This document shows, piece by piece, positions 36,185 through 51,016 of a stretch of DNA of 64,000 nt; the first letter of the stretch is position 1; every line of letters begins with the position of its first letter. The notes under the pieces were generated by a model. The model worked only from the letters and a program-made list of their open reading frames with translations, was not told the DNA's origin and did not search any database. Origin of the DNA: Cladorhizidae sp. MBARI D1340-BT2 (lineage: Eukaryota > Porifera > Demospongiae > Poecilosclerida > Cladorhizidae); NCBI GenBank assembly GCA_028752905.1, contig JAQNBH010000011.1, positions 29,891,017 to 29,955,016 on the forward strand. The letters run 5' to 3'. Both the position numbers and the translations under genes were made by a program.

Positions 36185-38977
36185 TGTGTGTAGCAGTCAT
36201 GAACTCTGTATCAAGCCATGAAGTCTAGCGTCTCAAGCCATGAACTCTGGTGTGTTTCAAGCCATGAACTCTGGTGTGCATCAAGCCATCAACTCTGGTG
36301 TGTAACAAGCTATTAACTCTGGTGTGCATCAACCTATGAACTCTGGTGTGCATCAAGCCATGAACTCTGGTGTGCATCAAGCCATGAACTCTGGTGTGAA
36401 GCAAGCCATGAACTCTGGCGTGTATCAAGCTATGAATTCTTGTCTGTAGCAACATATGAACTCTGGTGTGTAACAGTTATGAACTCCGTATCAGGCAATG
36501 AAATCTCATGTACAGCAAGCCTTGAACACTGGTGTGTTAAGCCATGTACTCTGGTGTGCACCAAGCCATGAACTCTGGTTTGCATCAAGCCATGAACTCT
36601 GGTGTGCAACAATCTGGTTTGCATCGAACCATGAACTCAGTTGTGCATTAAGCTATGAACAATGGAATGCAGCAAGCTATGAACTCTGGTGTCTATCAAG
36701 CTATGTATGAACTCTGATGTGCATCAAGCCATGAACTCTGGTGTGTATCAAGCTATTAACTCTAGTGTGTAGCAAGGCATGAACTCTGGTGTGTACGAGT
36801 CATGAATTCTGTATCAAGCCATGAACTCTGGTGGCTCGAGCCATGAACTCTGGTATGTGTCAAGCCATGAACTCTGGTGTGCATCAAGCCATGAACTATG
36901 GTTTGCATCGAGCCATGAACTCTGGTGTGCATCAAGCCATGAACACTGGTGTGCATCAAGCCATGAACTCTGGTGTGCATCAAGCCATGAACTCTGGTGT
37001 GCATCAAGCCATGAACTCTAGTGTGCTTCAAGCCATGAACTCTGGTGTGCATCAACCCATGAACTCTGGTGTGCATCAAGACATGAACTCTAGTGTACAT
37101 CAAGCCTTGAACTCTGGTGTGTAGTAAGCCATGAACACTGGTGTGCATCAAGACATGTACTTTAGTTTGCATTGAGCAATGAACTCTGGTGTGCATCAAG
37201 CCATGAACTCTGGTTTGCATCAAGCCATGAACTCTTGTGTGTATCAAGCCATGAACTCTGGTGTCTCAAGCGATGAACTCTGGTGTGTGTCAAGCCATAA
37301 ACTCTGGTGTGCATCAAGCCATGAACTATGGTGTGCATCAAGCCATGAACTCTGTTGCACATCAAGCCATGCACTCTGGTGTGCATCAACCCATGCACTC
37401 TGGTGTGCATCAACCCATGAACTCTGGTGTGCATCACCAATGAAATCTGGTTTGCATCAAGCCGTGAACTTTGGTGTGCATCAAGTCATGAACTCTGGTG
37501 GGTATCAAGCCAAGAACTCTGGTGTGTAGCAAGCCATGAACTCTGGCATGCATCAAGGCATTAACTCTGGTATGTATCAATGTGTGTATGAGGACATGTA
37601 CTCTCGAGTGTAGCAGTCATGAACTCTGTATCCAGCCATGAACTCAGGTTTGCAGCAAGCCATGAATGCTAGTGTGTTAAGCCATGTACTCTGGTGTGTG
37701 TACCAAGCCATGAACTCTGGTATGCATCAAGACATGAACTCTGGTTTGCAACAAGCCATGAACTCTGGTGTGCATCAAACCATGAACTCATGTGTACATC
37801 AAGCTTGCATGCAGCAAGCTATGAACTCTGATGTGTATCAAGCTATGAACTCTGGTGTGTAGTAAGACATGAATTCTGGCATACAGCAAGCCATGAACTC
37901 CGGGGTGCATCAAGCCATGAACTCTGGTGTGTATCAAGCTATGGACTCTAGTGTGTAGCAACACATGAACTCTGATTTATAGCAGACATGAACTCTGTTC
38001 TGTATCAAGCCATAAAATCTGGTGTCTCAAGCCATGAACTCTGGTATGTATCAAGCCTTGAACTCTGGTGTGCATCAAGCCATGAAATTTAGTTTGCATC
38101 AAGGAATGAACTTTGGTGTGCATCAAGCCATGAACTCTGGTGTGCATCAAGCCATGAACTCTTGTGTGCATCAAGCCATGAATTCTGGTGTGCATCAAGC
38201 CATTAACTCAGGTGTGCATCAAACCATCAACTTTGATGTGCAACAAGCCAAGAACTCTGGTGTGTATCAGGCTATGAACTCTGGTGTGTAGCAAGACATG
38301 CACTCTGGTGTATATCAGTCATGAACTCTGTATCAAGCCATGAACTCTGATGTCTTAAGGCTTAAGCCATGAACTCTGGAGTGTGTCAAGCCATAAACTC
38401 TTGTGTGCATCAAGCTATGAACTCTGGTCTGTATCAAGCTATATGAACTCTGGTGTGTAGCAAAACATAAATTCTGGTGTGTATCAAGCTATAAACTCCA
38501 TTCTCTAACAAGCTATATGAATTCTGGTGTGTAGCAAGACATGAACTCTGGTGTGCATCAAGCCATGAACTCTGGCGGGAATCAAGCTATGAATTCTGGT
38601 CTGTATCAAGCAATGAACTCAGGTGTGTAGCAAGTTATGAGGTCTGGTGTGTAGCAGTCATGAACTCTGTATTAAGCCATGAACTCTGGTGTCTCAAGCC
38701 ATGAACTCTGGTGTGCAGCAAGCCATAAACTCTGGTGTGCATCAAGCCATGAACTTCGGTGTGCATCAAGCCATGAACTCTGGTGGGTATGAAGCTATGA
38801 ACTCTGTTGTGTAGCAAACCATGAACACAGGCATGCAGCAAGCCATGAACTCTGGCATGCACAAGCCATGAACTCTGGTATGTATCAAGCTATTAACTCT
38901 GGGGTGTAGCAAGACATGAAATTTGGCGTACAGCAAGCCATGAACTCCGGGGTGCATCAAGCTATGAAATCTGGTGT
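36185..38977. repeat. HOR segment d to k, copy 1 of a roughly 3-kb duplication
   Basis: Blocks d, e, f, g, h, i, j and k. Block g here has a single-unit slippage near 37,381-37,404 (catcaacccatgcac twice). Block k is cut near 38,977, where it joins c; this begins a second d-to-k run at lags of 3,031 bp (d to f) and 2,887 bp (h to k). Confidence 0.72.
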
Positions 38978-41900
38978 GCATCAAGCCATGAACTCTGGTC
39001 TGTATCAAGCTATATGAACTCTGGTGTGTAGCAAAACATGAATTGTAGTGTGTATCAAGCTATGAACTCCAGTCTCTATCAAGCTATATGAATTCTGGTA
39101 TGTTGCAAGACATGAACTCTGGTGTGCATCAAGCCATGAACTCTGGCGGGTATCAAGCTATGAACTCTGGTCTGTATCAAGCTATCAACTCGGGTGTGTA
39201 GCAAGTTATGAGGTCTTGTGTGTAGCAGTCATGAACTCTGTATCAAGCCATGAAGTCTAGCGTCTCAAGCCATGAACTCTGGTGTGTTTCAAGCCATGAA
39301 CTCTGGTGTGCATCAAGCCATCAACTCTGGTGTGTAACAAGCTATTAACTCTGGTGTGCATCAACCTATGAACTCTGGTGTGCATCAAGCCATGACTCTG
39401 GTGTGCATCAAGCCATGAACTCTGGTGTGAAGCAAGCCATGAACTCTGGCGTGTATCAAGATATGAATTCTTGTCTGTAGCAACACATGAACTCTGGTGT
39501 GTAGCAGTTATGAACTCCGTATCAGGCAATGAAATCTCATGTGCAGCAAGCCTTGAACACTGGTGTGTTAAGCCATGTACTCTGGTGTGCACCAAGCCAT
39601 GAACTCTGGTTTGCATCAAGCCATGAACTCTGGTGTGCAACAATCTGGTTTGCATCGAACCATGAACTCAGGTGTGCATTAAGCTATGAACAATGGAATG
39701 CAGCACGCTATGAACTCTGGTGTCTATCAAGCTATGTATGAACTCTGATGTGCATCAAGCCATGAACTCTGGTGTGTATCAAGCTATTAACTGTAGTGTG
39801 TAGCAAGGCATGAACTCTGGTGTGTACGAGTCATGAATTCTGTATCAAGCCATGAACTCTGGTGGCTCGAGCCATGAACTCTGGTATGTGTCAAGCCATG
39901 AACTCTGGTGTGCATCAAGCCATGAACTTTGGTTTGCATCGAGCCATGAACTCTGGTGTGCATCAAGCCATGAACACTGGAGTGCATCAAGCCATGAACT
40001 CTGGTGTGCATCAAGCCATGAACTCTGGTATGCATCAAGCCATGAACTCTAGTGTGCATCAAGCCATGAACTCTGGTGTGCATCAACCCATGAACTCTGG
40101 TGTGCATCAAGCCATGAACTCTGGTTTGCATCAAGCCATGAACTCTTGTGTGTATCAAGCCATGAACTCTGGTGTCTCAAGCGATGAACTCTGGTGTGTG
40201 TCAAGCCATGAACTCTGGTGTGCATCAAGCCATGAACTATGGTGTGCATCAAGCCATGAACTCTGTTGCACATCAAGCCATGCACTCTGGTGTGCATCAA
40301 CCCATGAACTCTGGTGTGCATCACCAATGAACTCTGGTTTGCATCAAGCCGTGAACTTTGGTGTGCATCAAGTCATGAACTCTGGTGGGTATCAAGCCAA
40401 GAACTCTGGTGTATAGCAAGCCATGAACTCTGGCATGCATCAAGGCATTAACTCTGGTATGTATCAATGTGTGTATGAGGACATGTACTCTCAAGTGTAG
40501 CAGTCATGAACTCTGTATCCAGCCATGAACTCAGGTTTGCAGCAAGCCATGAATGCTAGTGTATTAAGCCATGTACTATGGTGTGTGTACCAAGCCATGA
40601 ACTCTGGTATGCATCAAGCCATGAACTCTGGTTTGCAACAAGCCATGAACTCTGGTGTGCATCAAGCCACGAACTCATGTGTACATCAAGCTTGCATGCA
40701 GCAAGCTATGAACTCTGATGTGTATCAAGCTATGAACTCTGGTGTGTAGTAAGACATGAATTCTGGCATACAGCAAGCCATGAACTCCGGGGTGCATCAA
40801 GCCATGAACTCTGGTGTGTATCAAGCTATGGACTCTAGTGTGTAGCAACACATGAACTCTGATTTATAGCAGACATGAACTCTGTTCTGTATCAAGCCAT
40901 AAAATCTTGTGTCTCAAGCCATGAACTCTGGTATGTATCAAGCCTTGAACTCTGGTGTACATCAATCCATGAAATTTAGTTTGCATCAAGGAATGAACTC
41001 TGGTGTGCATCAAGCCATGAACTCTGGTGTGCATCAAGCCATGAACTCTTGTGTGCATCAAGCCATGAATTCTGGTGTGCATCAAGCCATTAACTCAGGT
41101 GTGCATCAAACCATCAACTTTGATGTGCAACAAGCCAAGAACTCTGGTGTGTATCAGGCTATGAACTCTGGTGTGTAGCAAGACATGCACTCTGGTGTAT
41201 ATCAGTCATGAACTCTGTATCAAGCCATGAACTCTGATGTCTTAAGGCTTAAGCCATGAACTCTGGAGTGTGTCAAGCCATAAACTCTTGTGTGCATCAA
41301 GCTATGAACTCTGGTCTGTATCAAGCTATATGAACTCTGGTGTGTAGCAAAACATAAATTCTGGTGTGTATCAAGCTATAAACTCCATTGTCTAACAAGC
41401 TATATGAATTCTGGTGTGTAGCAAGACATGAACTCTGGTGTGCATCAAGCCATGAACTCTGGCGGGAATCAAGCTATGAATTCTGGTCTGTATCAAGCAA
41501 TGAACTCAGGTGTGTAGCAAGTTATGAGGTCTGGTGTGTAGCAGTCATGAACTCTGTATTAAGCCATGAACTCTGGTGTCTCAAGCCATGAACTCTGGTG
41601 TGCAGCAAGCCATAAACTCTGGTGTGCATCAAGCCATGAACTTCGGTGTGCATCAAGCCATGAACTCTGGTGGGTATGAAGCTATGAACTCTGTTGTGTA
41701 GCAAACCATGAAAACAGGCATGCAGCAAGCCATGAACTCTGGCATGCACAATCCATGAACTCTGGTATGTATCAAGCTATTAACTCTGGGGTGTAGCAAG
41801 ACATGAAATTTGGCATACAGCAAGCCATGAACTCCGGGGTGCATCAAGCTATGAAATCTGGTGTGCAGCAAGCCATGAACTCTGGCATGCACAAGCCATG

Positions 41901-42050
41901 AACTCTGGTATGTATCAAGCTATTAACTCTGGGGTGTAGCAAGACATGAAATTTGGCGTACAGCAAGCCATGAACTCCGGGGTGCATCAATCTATGAAAT
42001 CTGGTGTGTATCAAGCTATGAACTCTGGTGTGCAGCAAGAGATGAATTCT
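38978..42050. repeat. HOR segment c to k, copy 2
   Basis: Blocks c through k. Block f is shortened by loss of its catgtactttag part, so f passes into g near 40,090-40,120. This produces an uninterrupted + strand frame at 39862-40416, which is an accident of that deletion. Block k has the partial internal repeat seen in other copies. Confidence 0.72.
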
Positions 42051-43396
42051 GGTGTGTTGCCTTCATGAAGTTTATAACTAGCCATGAACTATAAATGTCT
42101 CAAGCCATGAACTCTGGTGTGCATCAAGCCATGAACTTTGGTGTGCATCGAGCTAAGAACGATGATGTGCATGAAGCCATGAACTCTGGTGTAGTTCAAG
42201 CCATGAACTCTGGTGTGCATCAAGCCATGAACTCTGGTTTGCATCAAGCCATGAACTCTGGTGTGCATCAAGCCATAAATTTTTGTGTGCATCAAGCTAT
42301 GAACTCTGGTGGGTAGCAAGCCTTGAATTCTGGAATGGAGCAAGCCATGAACTCTGGCATGTATCAAGCCATGAACTCTGGTGTGTATCAAGCTATGAAC
42401 TGTTGTGTTGCAAGACATGAACTCTGGTGTGTAGCAGTCATGAACTCTCTATCAAGCCATGAAGTCAGGCGTCTCAAGCCAGGAACACTGGTGTGTATCA
42501 AGCTATTGAACTCCGGGGTGCATCAAGCTATGAAATCTGGTGTGCAGCATGCCATGAACTCTGGCATGTACAAGCCATGAACTCTGGTGTGTATCAAGCT
42601 ATTAACTCTGGGGTGTAGCAAGACATGAAATTTGGCGTACAGCAAGCCATGAACTCTGGGGTGCATCAAGCTATGAAATCTGGTGTGTATCAAGCTATGA
42701 ACTCCGGAGTGCAGCAAGAGATGAATTCTGTTGTGTTGCCTTCATGAAGTCTATAACTAGCCATGAACTATAAATGTCTCAAGCCATGAACTCTGGTGTG
42801 CATCAAGCCATGAACTTTGGTGTGCATCGAGCTAAGAACGATGATGTGCATGAAGCCATGAACTCTGGTGTAGTTCAAGCCATGAACTTTGGTGTGCATC
42901 AAGCCATGAACTCTGGTTTGCATCAAGCCATGAACTCTGGTGTGCATCAAGCCATAAATTTTGGTGTGCATCAAGCTATGAACTCTGGTGGGTAGCAAGC
43001 CTTGAACTCTGGAATGGAGCAAGCCATGAACTCTGGCATGTATCAAGCCATGAAATCTGGTGTGTATCAAGCTATGAACACTGTTGTGTTGCAAGACATG
43101 AACTCTGGTGTGTAGCAGTCATGAACTCTCTATCAAGCCATGAAGTCAGGCGTCTCAAGCCATGAACTCTGGTGTGTTTCAAGCCATGAACTCTGGTGTG
43201 CTTCAAGCCCTGAACACTGGTGTGTATCAAGCTATTAACTCTGGTGAGCATCAAGTCATGAACTCTGGTGTGCAACAAGCCATGAACTCTGGTATGCATC
43301 AAGCCATGAACTCTGGTATGTAGTAAGGCATGAACTCTGGTGTGCATCAAGCCAATAACTCTGGTGTGTATCAAGCTAAGAATTCTGGTCTGTAGC
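42051..43396. repeat. HOR segment l-a|k-l-a
   Basis: l modules lie at 42057 and 42736, 679 bp apart instead of 727 because block a is shortened by two units (gtctcaagccaggaacac). The a|k junction is at 42507/42508. It ends in block a, with several differences from the a block near 47,000. Confidence 0.72.
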
Positions 43397-46300
43397 AAGA
43401 CATGAACTCTGGTGTGTAGCAGTCATGAACTCTGTATCAAGCCATGAACTCTGGTGTGTAGCAAACCTTGAACACTGGTATGTTAAGCCTTGAACTCTGG
43501 TGTGCAACAAGTCATGATCTCTGGTGTGCATCAAACCATGAACTCAGGTGTGCATCAAGCTATGAACACTGGCATGCAGCAAGCTATGAACTCTGATGTG
43601 TATCAAGCTATGTATGAACTATGATGTGTAGCAAGACATGAACTCTGGTGTATATCAGTCATTAACTCTGTATCAAGCCATGAACACTGGTGTCTTAAGC
43701 CATGAACTCTGGAGTGTGTCAAGCCATGAACTCTGGTGTGCATCAAGCCATGAACTCTGGTGTGCATCAAGCCATGAACTCTGGTCTGTATCAAGCTATA
43801 TGAACTCTGGTGTGTAGCAAAACATGAATTCTAGTGTGTATCAAGCTATGAACTCCAGTCTCTATCAAGCTATATGAATTCTGGTGTGTAGCAAGACATG
43901 AACTCTGGTGTGCATCAAGCCATGAACTCTGGAGGGTATCAAGCTATGAACTCTGGTCTGTATCAAGCTATCAACTCGGGTGTGTAGCAAGTTATGAGGT
44001 CTTGTGTGTAGCAGTCATGAACTCTGTATCAAGCCATGAAGTTTGCATCTCAAGCCATGAACTCTGGTGTGTTTCAAGCCATGAACTCTGGTGTGCATCA
44101 AGCCATGAACTCTGGTGTGTATCAAGCTATTAACTCTGGTGTGCAACAACCTATGAACTCTGGTGTGCATCAAGCCATGAACTCTGATATGCATCAAGCC
44201 ATGAACTCTGGTGTGGAACAAGCCATTAACTCTAGTGTGCATCAAGCCATGAACACAGGTGTACATCAAGCTATGAACACTGGAATGCAGCAAGCTATGA
44301 ACTCTGATGTGTATCAAGCTATGAAATCTGGTTTGTAGCTAGACATGAACACTGGTGTGCAGCAAGCCATAAATTCTGGTATGCTTCAAGCCATGAAATT
44401 TGGTGTGCATCAAGCGAAGAACTCTGGTGGGTATGAAGCTATGAACTCTGGTGTTTAGCAAGCTATGAACTCTGGCGTGTAGCAAGCCATTAACTCTGGC
44501 ATGCATCAAGCCATGAACTCAGGTGTGTATCAAGCTATGAACTCTGGGGTGTAGCAAAACATGAACTCTGATGTGTAGCAAGAAATGAATTCTGGTGTGT
44601 AGCAGTCTCATGAACCCTGTTTCAAGCCATGAACTCTGGTGTCTCAAGCCATGAACTCTGGTGTGTGTCAAGCCATGAACTCTGGTGTGCATCAAGCCAT
44701 GAACTATGGTGTGCATCAAGCCATGAACTCTGTTGCACATCAAGCCATGCACTCTGGTGTGCATCAACCCATGAACTCTGGTGTGCATCACAAATGAACT
44801 CTGGTTTGCATCAAGCCGTGAACTTTGGTGTGCATCAAGTCATGAACTCTGTTGGGTATCAAGGCAAGAACTCTGGTGTGTAGCAAGCCATGAACTCTGG
44901 CATGCATCAAGGCATTAACTCTGGTGTGTATCAATGTGTGTATGAGAACATGTACTCTCGAGTGTAGCAGTCATGAACTCTGTATCCAGCCATGAACTCA
45001 GGTTTGCAGCAAGCCATGAATGCTAGTGTGTTAAGCCATGTACTCTGGTGTGTGTACCAAGCCATGAACTCTGGTATGCATCAAGCCATGAACTCTGGTT
45101 TGCAACAAGCCATGAACTCTGGTGTGCATCAAGCCATGAACTCATGTGTACATCAAGCTTGCATGCAGCAAGCTATGAACTCTGATGTGCATCAAGCTAT
45201 GAACTCTGGTGTGTAGTAAGACATGAATTCTGGCATACAGCAAGCCATGAACTCCGGGGTGCATCAAGCCATGAACTCTGGTGTGTATCAATCTATAGAC
45301 TCTATTGTGTAGCAACACATGAACTCTGATTTATAGCAGACATGAACTCTGTTCTGTATCAAGCCATAAAATCTGGTGTCTCAAGCCATGAACTCTGGTA
45401 TGTATCAAGCCTTGAACTCTGGTGTGCATCAAGCCATGAAATTTAGTTTGCATCAAGGAATGAACTCTGGTGTGCATCAAGCCATGAACTCTGGTGTGCA
45501 TCAAGCCATGAACTCTTGTCTGCATCAAGCCATGAATTCTGGTGTGCATCAAGCCATTAACTCAGGTGTGCATCAAACCATCAACTTTGATGTGCAACAA
45601 GCCAAGAACTCTGGTGTGTATCAGGATATGAACTCTGGTGTGTAGCAAGACATGCACTCTGGTGTATATCAGTCATGAACTCTGTATCAAGCCATGAACT
45701 CTGATGTCTTAAGGCTTAAGCCATGAACTCTGGAGTGTGTCAAGCCATAAACTCTTGTGTGCATCAAGCTATGAACTCTGGTCTGTATCAAGCTATATGA
45801 ACTCTGGTGTGTAGCAAAACATAAATTCTGGTGTGTATCAAGCTATAGACTCCATTGTCTAACAAGCTATATGAATTCTGGTGTGTAGCAAGACATGAAC
45901 TCTGGTGTGCATCAAGCCATGAACTCTGGCGGGAATCAAGCTATGAATTCTGGTCTGTATCAAGCAATGAACTCAGGTGTGTAGCAAGTTATGAGGTCTG
46001 GTGTGTAGCAGTCATGAACTCTGTATTAAGCCATGAACTATGGTGTCTCAAGCCATGAACTCTGGTGTGCAGCAAGCCATAAACTCTGGTGTGCAGCAAG
46101 CCATAAACTCTGGTGTGCATCAAGCCATGAACTTCGGTGTGCATCAAGCCATGAACTCTGGTGGGTATGAAGCTATGAACTCTGTTGTGTAGCAAACCAT
46201 GAATACAGGCATGCAGCAAGCCATGAACTCTGGCATGCACAAGCCATGAACTCTGGTATGTATCAAGCTATTAACTCTGGGGTGTAGCAAGACATGAAAT

Positions 46301-47206
46301 TTGGCGTACAGCAAGCCATGAACTCCGGGGTGCATCAAGCTATGAAATCTGGTGTGCAGCAAGCCATGAACTCTGGCATGCACAAGTCATGAACTCTGGT
46401 ATGTATCAAGCTATTAACTCTGGGGTGTAGCAAGACATGAAATTTGGCGTACAGCAAGCCATGAACTCCGGGGTGCATCAATCTATGAAATCTGGTGTGT
46501 ATCAAGCTATGAACTCTGGTGTGCAGCAAGAGATGAATTCTGGTGTGTTGCCTTCATGAAGTCTATAACTAGCCATGAACTATAAATGTCTCAAGCCATT
46601 AACTCTGGTGTGCATCAAGCCTTGAACTTTGGTGTGCATCGAGCAAAGAACGATGATGTGCATGAAGCCATGAACTCTGGTGTAGTTCAAGCCATGAACT
46701 CTGGTGTGCATCAAGCCATGAACTCTGGTTTGCATCAAGCCATGAACTCTGGTTTGCATCAAGCCATAAATTTTGGTGTGCATCAAGCTATGAACTCTGG
46801 AGGGTAGCAAGCCTTGAACTCTGGAATGGAGCAAGCCTTGAACTCTGGCATGTATCAGGCCATGAACTCTGGTGTGTATCAAGCTATGAACTGTTGTGTT
46901 GCAAGACATGAACTCTGGTGTGTAGCAGTCATGAACTCTCTATCAAGCCATGAAGTCAGGCGTCTCAAGCCATGAACTCTGGTGTGTTTCAAGCCATGAA
47001 CTCTGGTGTGCTTCAAGCCCTGAACACTGGTGTGTATCAAGCTATTAACTCTGGTGAGCATCAAGTCATGAACTCTGGTGTGCAATAAGCCATGAACTCT
47101 GGTGTGCATCAAGCCATGAACTCTGGTATGTAGTAAGGCATTAACTCTGGTGTGCATCAAGCCAGTAACTCTGGTGTGTATCAAGCTAAGAATTCTGGTC
47201 TGAACC
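43397..47206. repeat. 3,810-bp ten-block HOR, copy 1
   Basis: Order a(end)-b-c-d-g'-h-i-j-k-l-a. Blocks e and f are absent, and g keeps its own module (gcagtctcatgaaccc). Block d has a 1-bp loss near 44,041 (gaagtttgcatctc). Comparison at a lag of 3,810 bp shows near identity; I noted one clear difference, at 45847-45848 (ctatagac against ctataaac in copy 2). Confidence 0.88.
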
Positions 47207-50200
47207 AAGACATGAACTCTGGTGTGTAGCAGTCATGAACTCTGTATCAAGCCATGAACTCTGGTGTGTAGCAAACCTTGAACACTGGTATGTTAAGCCT
47301 TGAACTCTGGTGTGCAACAAGTCATGATCTCTGGTGTGCATCAAACCATGAACTCAGGTGTGCATCAAGCTATGAACACTGGCATGCAGCAAGCTATGAA
47401 CTCTGATGTGTATCAAGCTATGTATGAACTATGATGTGTAGCAAGACATGAACTCTGGTGTATATCAGTCATTAACTCTGTATCAAGCCATGAACACTGG
47501 TGTCTTAAGCCATGAACTCTGGAGTGTGTCAAGCCATGAACTCTGGTGTGCATCAAGCCATGAACTCTGGTGTGCATCAAGCCATGAACTCTGGTCTGTA
47601 TCAAGCTATATGAACTCTGGTGTGTAGCAAAACATGAATTCTAGTGTGTATCAAGCTATGAACTCCAGTCTCTATCAAGCTATATGAATTCTGGTGTGTA
47701 GCAAGACATGAACTCTGGTGTGCATCAAGCCATGAACTCTGGAGGGTATCAAGCTATGAACTCTGGTCTGTATCAAGCTATCAACTCGGGTGTGTAGCAA
47801 GTTATGAGGTCTTGTGTGTAGCAGTCATGAACTCTGTATCAAGCCATGAAGTTTGCATCTCAAGCCATGAACTCTGGTGTGTTTCAAGCCATGAACTCTG
47901 GTGTGCATCAAGCCATGAACTCTGGTGTGTATCAAGCTATTAACTCTGGTGTGCAACAACCTATGAACTCTGGTGTGCATCAAGCCATGAACTCTGATAT
48001 GCATCAAGCCATGAACTCTGGTGTGGAACAAGCCATTAACTCTAGTGTGCATCAAGCCATGAACACAGGTGTACATCAAGCTATGAACACTGGAATGCAG
48101 CAAGCTATGAACTCTGATGTGTATCAAGCTATGAAATCTGGTTTGTAGCTAGACATGAACACTGGTGTGCAGCAAGCCATAAATTCTGGTATGCTTCAAG
48201 CCATGAAATTTGGTGTGCATCAAGCGAAGAACTCTGGTGGGTATGAAGCTATGAACTCTGGTGTTTAGCAAGCTATGAACTCTGGCGTGTAGCAAGCCAT
48301 TAACTCTGGCATGCATCAAGCCATGAACTCAGGTGTGTATCAAGCTATGAACTCTGGGGTGTAGCAAAACATGAACTCTGATGTGTAGCAAGAAATGAAT
48401 TCTGGTGTGTAGCAGTCTCATGAACCCTGTTTCAAGCCATGAACTCTGGTGTCTCAAGCCATGAACTCTGGTGTGTGTCAAGCCATGAACTCTGGTGTGC
48501 ATCAAGCCATGAACTATGGTGTGCATCAAGCCATGAACTCTGTTGCACATCAAGCCATGCACTCTGGTGTGCATCAACCCATGAACTCTGGTGTGCATCA
48601 CAAATGAACTCTGGTTTGCATCAAGCCGTGAACTTTGGTGTGCATCAAGTCATGAACTCTGTTGGGTATCAAGGCAAGAACTCTGGTGTGTAGCAAGCCA
48701 TGAACTCTGGCATGCATCAAGGCATTAACTCTGGTGTGTATCAATGTGTGTATGAGAACATGTACTCTCGAGTGTAGCAGTCATGAACTCTGTATCCAGC
48801 CATGAACTCAGGTTTGCAGCAAGCCATGAATGCTAGTGTGTTAAGCCATGTACTCTGGTGTGTGTACCAAGCCATGAACTCTGGTATGCATCAAGCCATG
48901 AACTCTGGTTTGCAACAAGCCATGAACTCTGGTGTGCATCAAGCCATGAACTCATGTGTACATCAAGCTTGCATGCAGCAAGCTATGAACTCTGATGTGC
49001 ATCAAGCTATGAACTCTGGTGTGTAGTAAGACATGAATTCTGGCATACAGCAAGCCATGAACTCCGGGGTGCATCAAGCCATGAACTCTGGTGTGTATCA
49101 ATCTATAGACTCTATTGTGTAGCAACACATGAACTCTGATTTATAGCAGACATGAACTCTGTTCTGTATCAAGCCATAAAATCTGGTGTCTCAAGCCATG
49201 AACTCTGGTATGTATCAAGCCTTGAACTCTGGTGTGCATCAAGCCATGAAATTTAGTTTGCATCAAGGAATGAACTCTGGTGTGCATCAAGCCATGAACT
49301 CTGGTGTGCATCAAGCCATGAACTCTTGTCTGCATCAAGCCATGAATTCTGGTGTGCATCAAGCCATTAACTCAGGTGTGCATCAAACCATCAACTTTGA
49401 TGTGCAACAAGCCAAGAACTCTGGTGTGTATCAGGATATGAACTCTGGTGTGTAGCAAGACATGCACTCTGGTGTATATCAGTCATGAACTCTGTATCAA
49501 GCCATGAACTCTGATGTCTTAAGGCTTAAGCCATGAACTCTGGAGTGTGTCAAGCCATAAACTCTTGTGTGCATCAAGCTATGAACTCTGGTCTGTATCA
49601 AGCTATATGAACTCTGGTGTGTAGCAAAACATAAATTCTGGTGTGTATCAAGCTATAAACTCCATTGTCTAACAAGCTATATGAATTCTGGTGTGTAGCA
49701 AGACATGAACTCTGGTGTGCATCAAGCCATGAACTCTGGCGGGAATCAAGCTATGAATTCTGGTCTGTATCAAGCAATGAACTCAGGTGTGTAGCAAGTT
49801 ATGAGGTCTGGTGTGTAGCAGTCATGAACTCTGTATTAAGCCATGAACTATGGTGTCTCAAGCCATGAACTCTGGTGTGCAGCAAGCCATAAACTCTGGT
49901 GTGCAGCAAGCCATAAACTCTGGTGTGCATCAAGCCATGAACTTCGGTGTGCATCAAGCCATGAACTCTGGTGGGTATGAAGCTATGAACTCTGTTGTGT
50001 AGCAAACCATGAATACAGGCATGCAGCAAGCCATGAACTCTGGCATGCACAAGCCATGAACTCTGGTATGTATCAAGCTATTAACTCTGGGGTGTAGCAA
50101 GACATGAAATTTGGCGTACAGCAAGCCATGAACTCCGGGGTGCATCAAGCTATGAAATCTGGTGTGCAGCAAGCCATGAACTCTGGCATGCACAAGTCAT

Positions 50201-51016
50201 GAACTCTGGTATGTATCAAGCTATTAACTCTGGGGTGTAGCAAGACATGAAATTTGGCGTACAGCAAGCCATGAACTCCGGGGTGCATCAATCTATGAAA
50301 TCTGGTGTGTATCAAGCTATGAACTCTGGTGTGCAGCAAGAGATGAATTCTGGTGTGTTGCCTTCATGAAGTCTATAACTAGCCATGAACTATAAATGTC
50401 TCAAGCCATTAACTCTGGTGTGCATCAAGCCTTGAACTTTGGTGTGCATCGAGCAAAGAACGATGATGTGCATGAAGCCATGAACTCTGGTGTAGTTCAA
50501 GCCATGAACTCTGGTGTGCATCAAGCCATGAACTCTGGTTTGCATCAAGCCATGAACTCTGGTTTGCATCAAGCCATAAATTTTGGTGTGCATCAAGCTA
50601 TGAACTCTGGAGGGTAGCAAGCCTTGAACTCTGGAATGGAGCAAGCCTTGAACTCTGGCATGTATCAGGCCATGAACTCTGGTGTGTATCAAGCTATGAA
50701 CTGTTGTGTTGCAAGACATGAACTCTGGTGTGTAGCAGTCATGAACTCTCTATCAAGCCATGAAGTCAGGCGTCTCAAGCCATGAACTCTGGTGTGTTTC
50801 AAGCCATGAACTCTGGTGTGCTTCAAGCCCTGAACACTGGTGTGTATCAAGCTATTAACTCTGGTGAGCATCAAGTCATGAACTCTGGTGTGCAATAAGC
50901 CATGAACTCTGGTGTGCATCAAGCCATGAACTCTGGTATGTAGTAAGGCATTAACTCTGGTGTGCATCAAGCCAGTAACTCTGGTGTGTATCAAGCTAAG
51001 AATTCTGGTCTGAACC
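47207..51016. repeat. 3,810-bp ten-block HOR, copy 2
   Basis: Repeats copy 1 including the 1-bp loss in d (near 47,851). It carries the a-block changes caataagcc, aaggcattaac and ctgaaccaagac at both of its ends, near 47,087-47,208 and 50,897-51,018. Those changes are not at the left edge of copy 1, which places the duplication joint near 43,397. Confidence 0.88.

Noticed and set aside
39862..40416. 184-residue + strand frame of MNSGVHQA and ELWCASSH units
   Set aside because: It exists because block f lost its TAG-containing part in this copy. Sister copies are split, and it switches between two repeat translations at a frame-shifted join.
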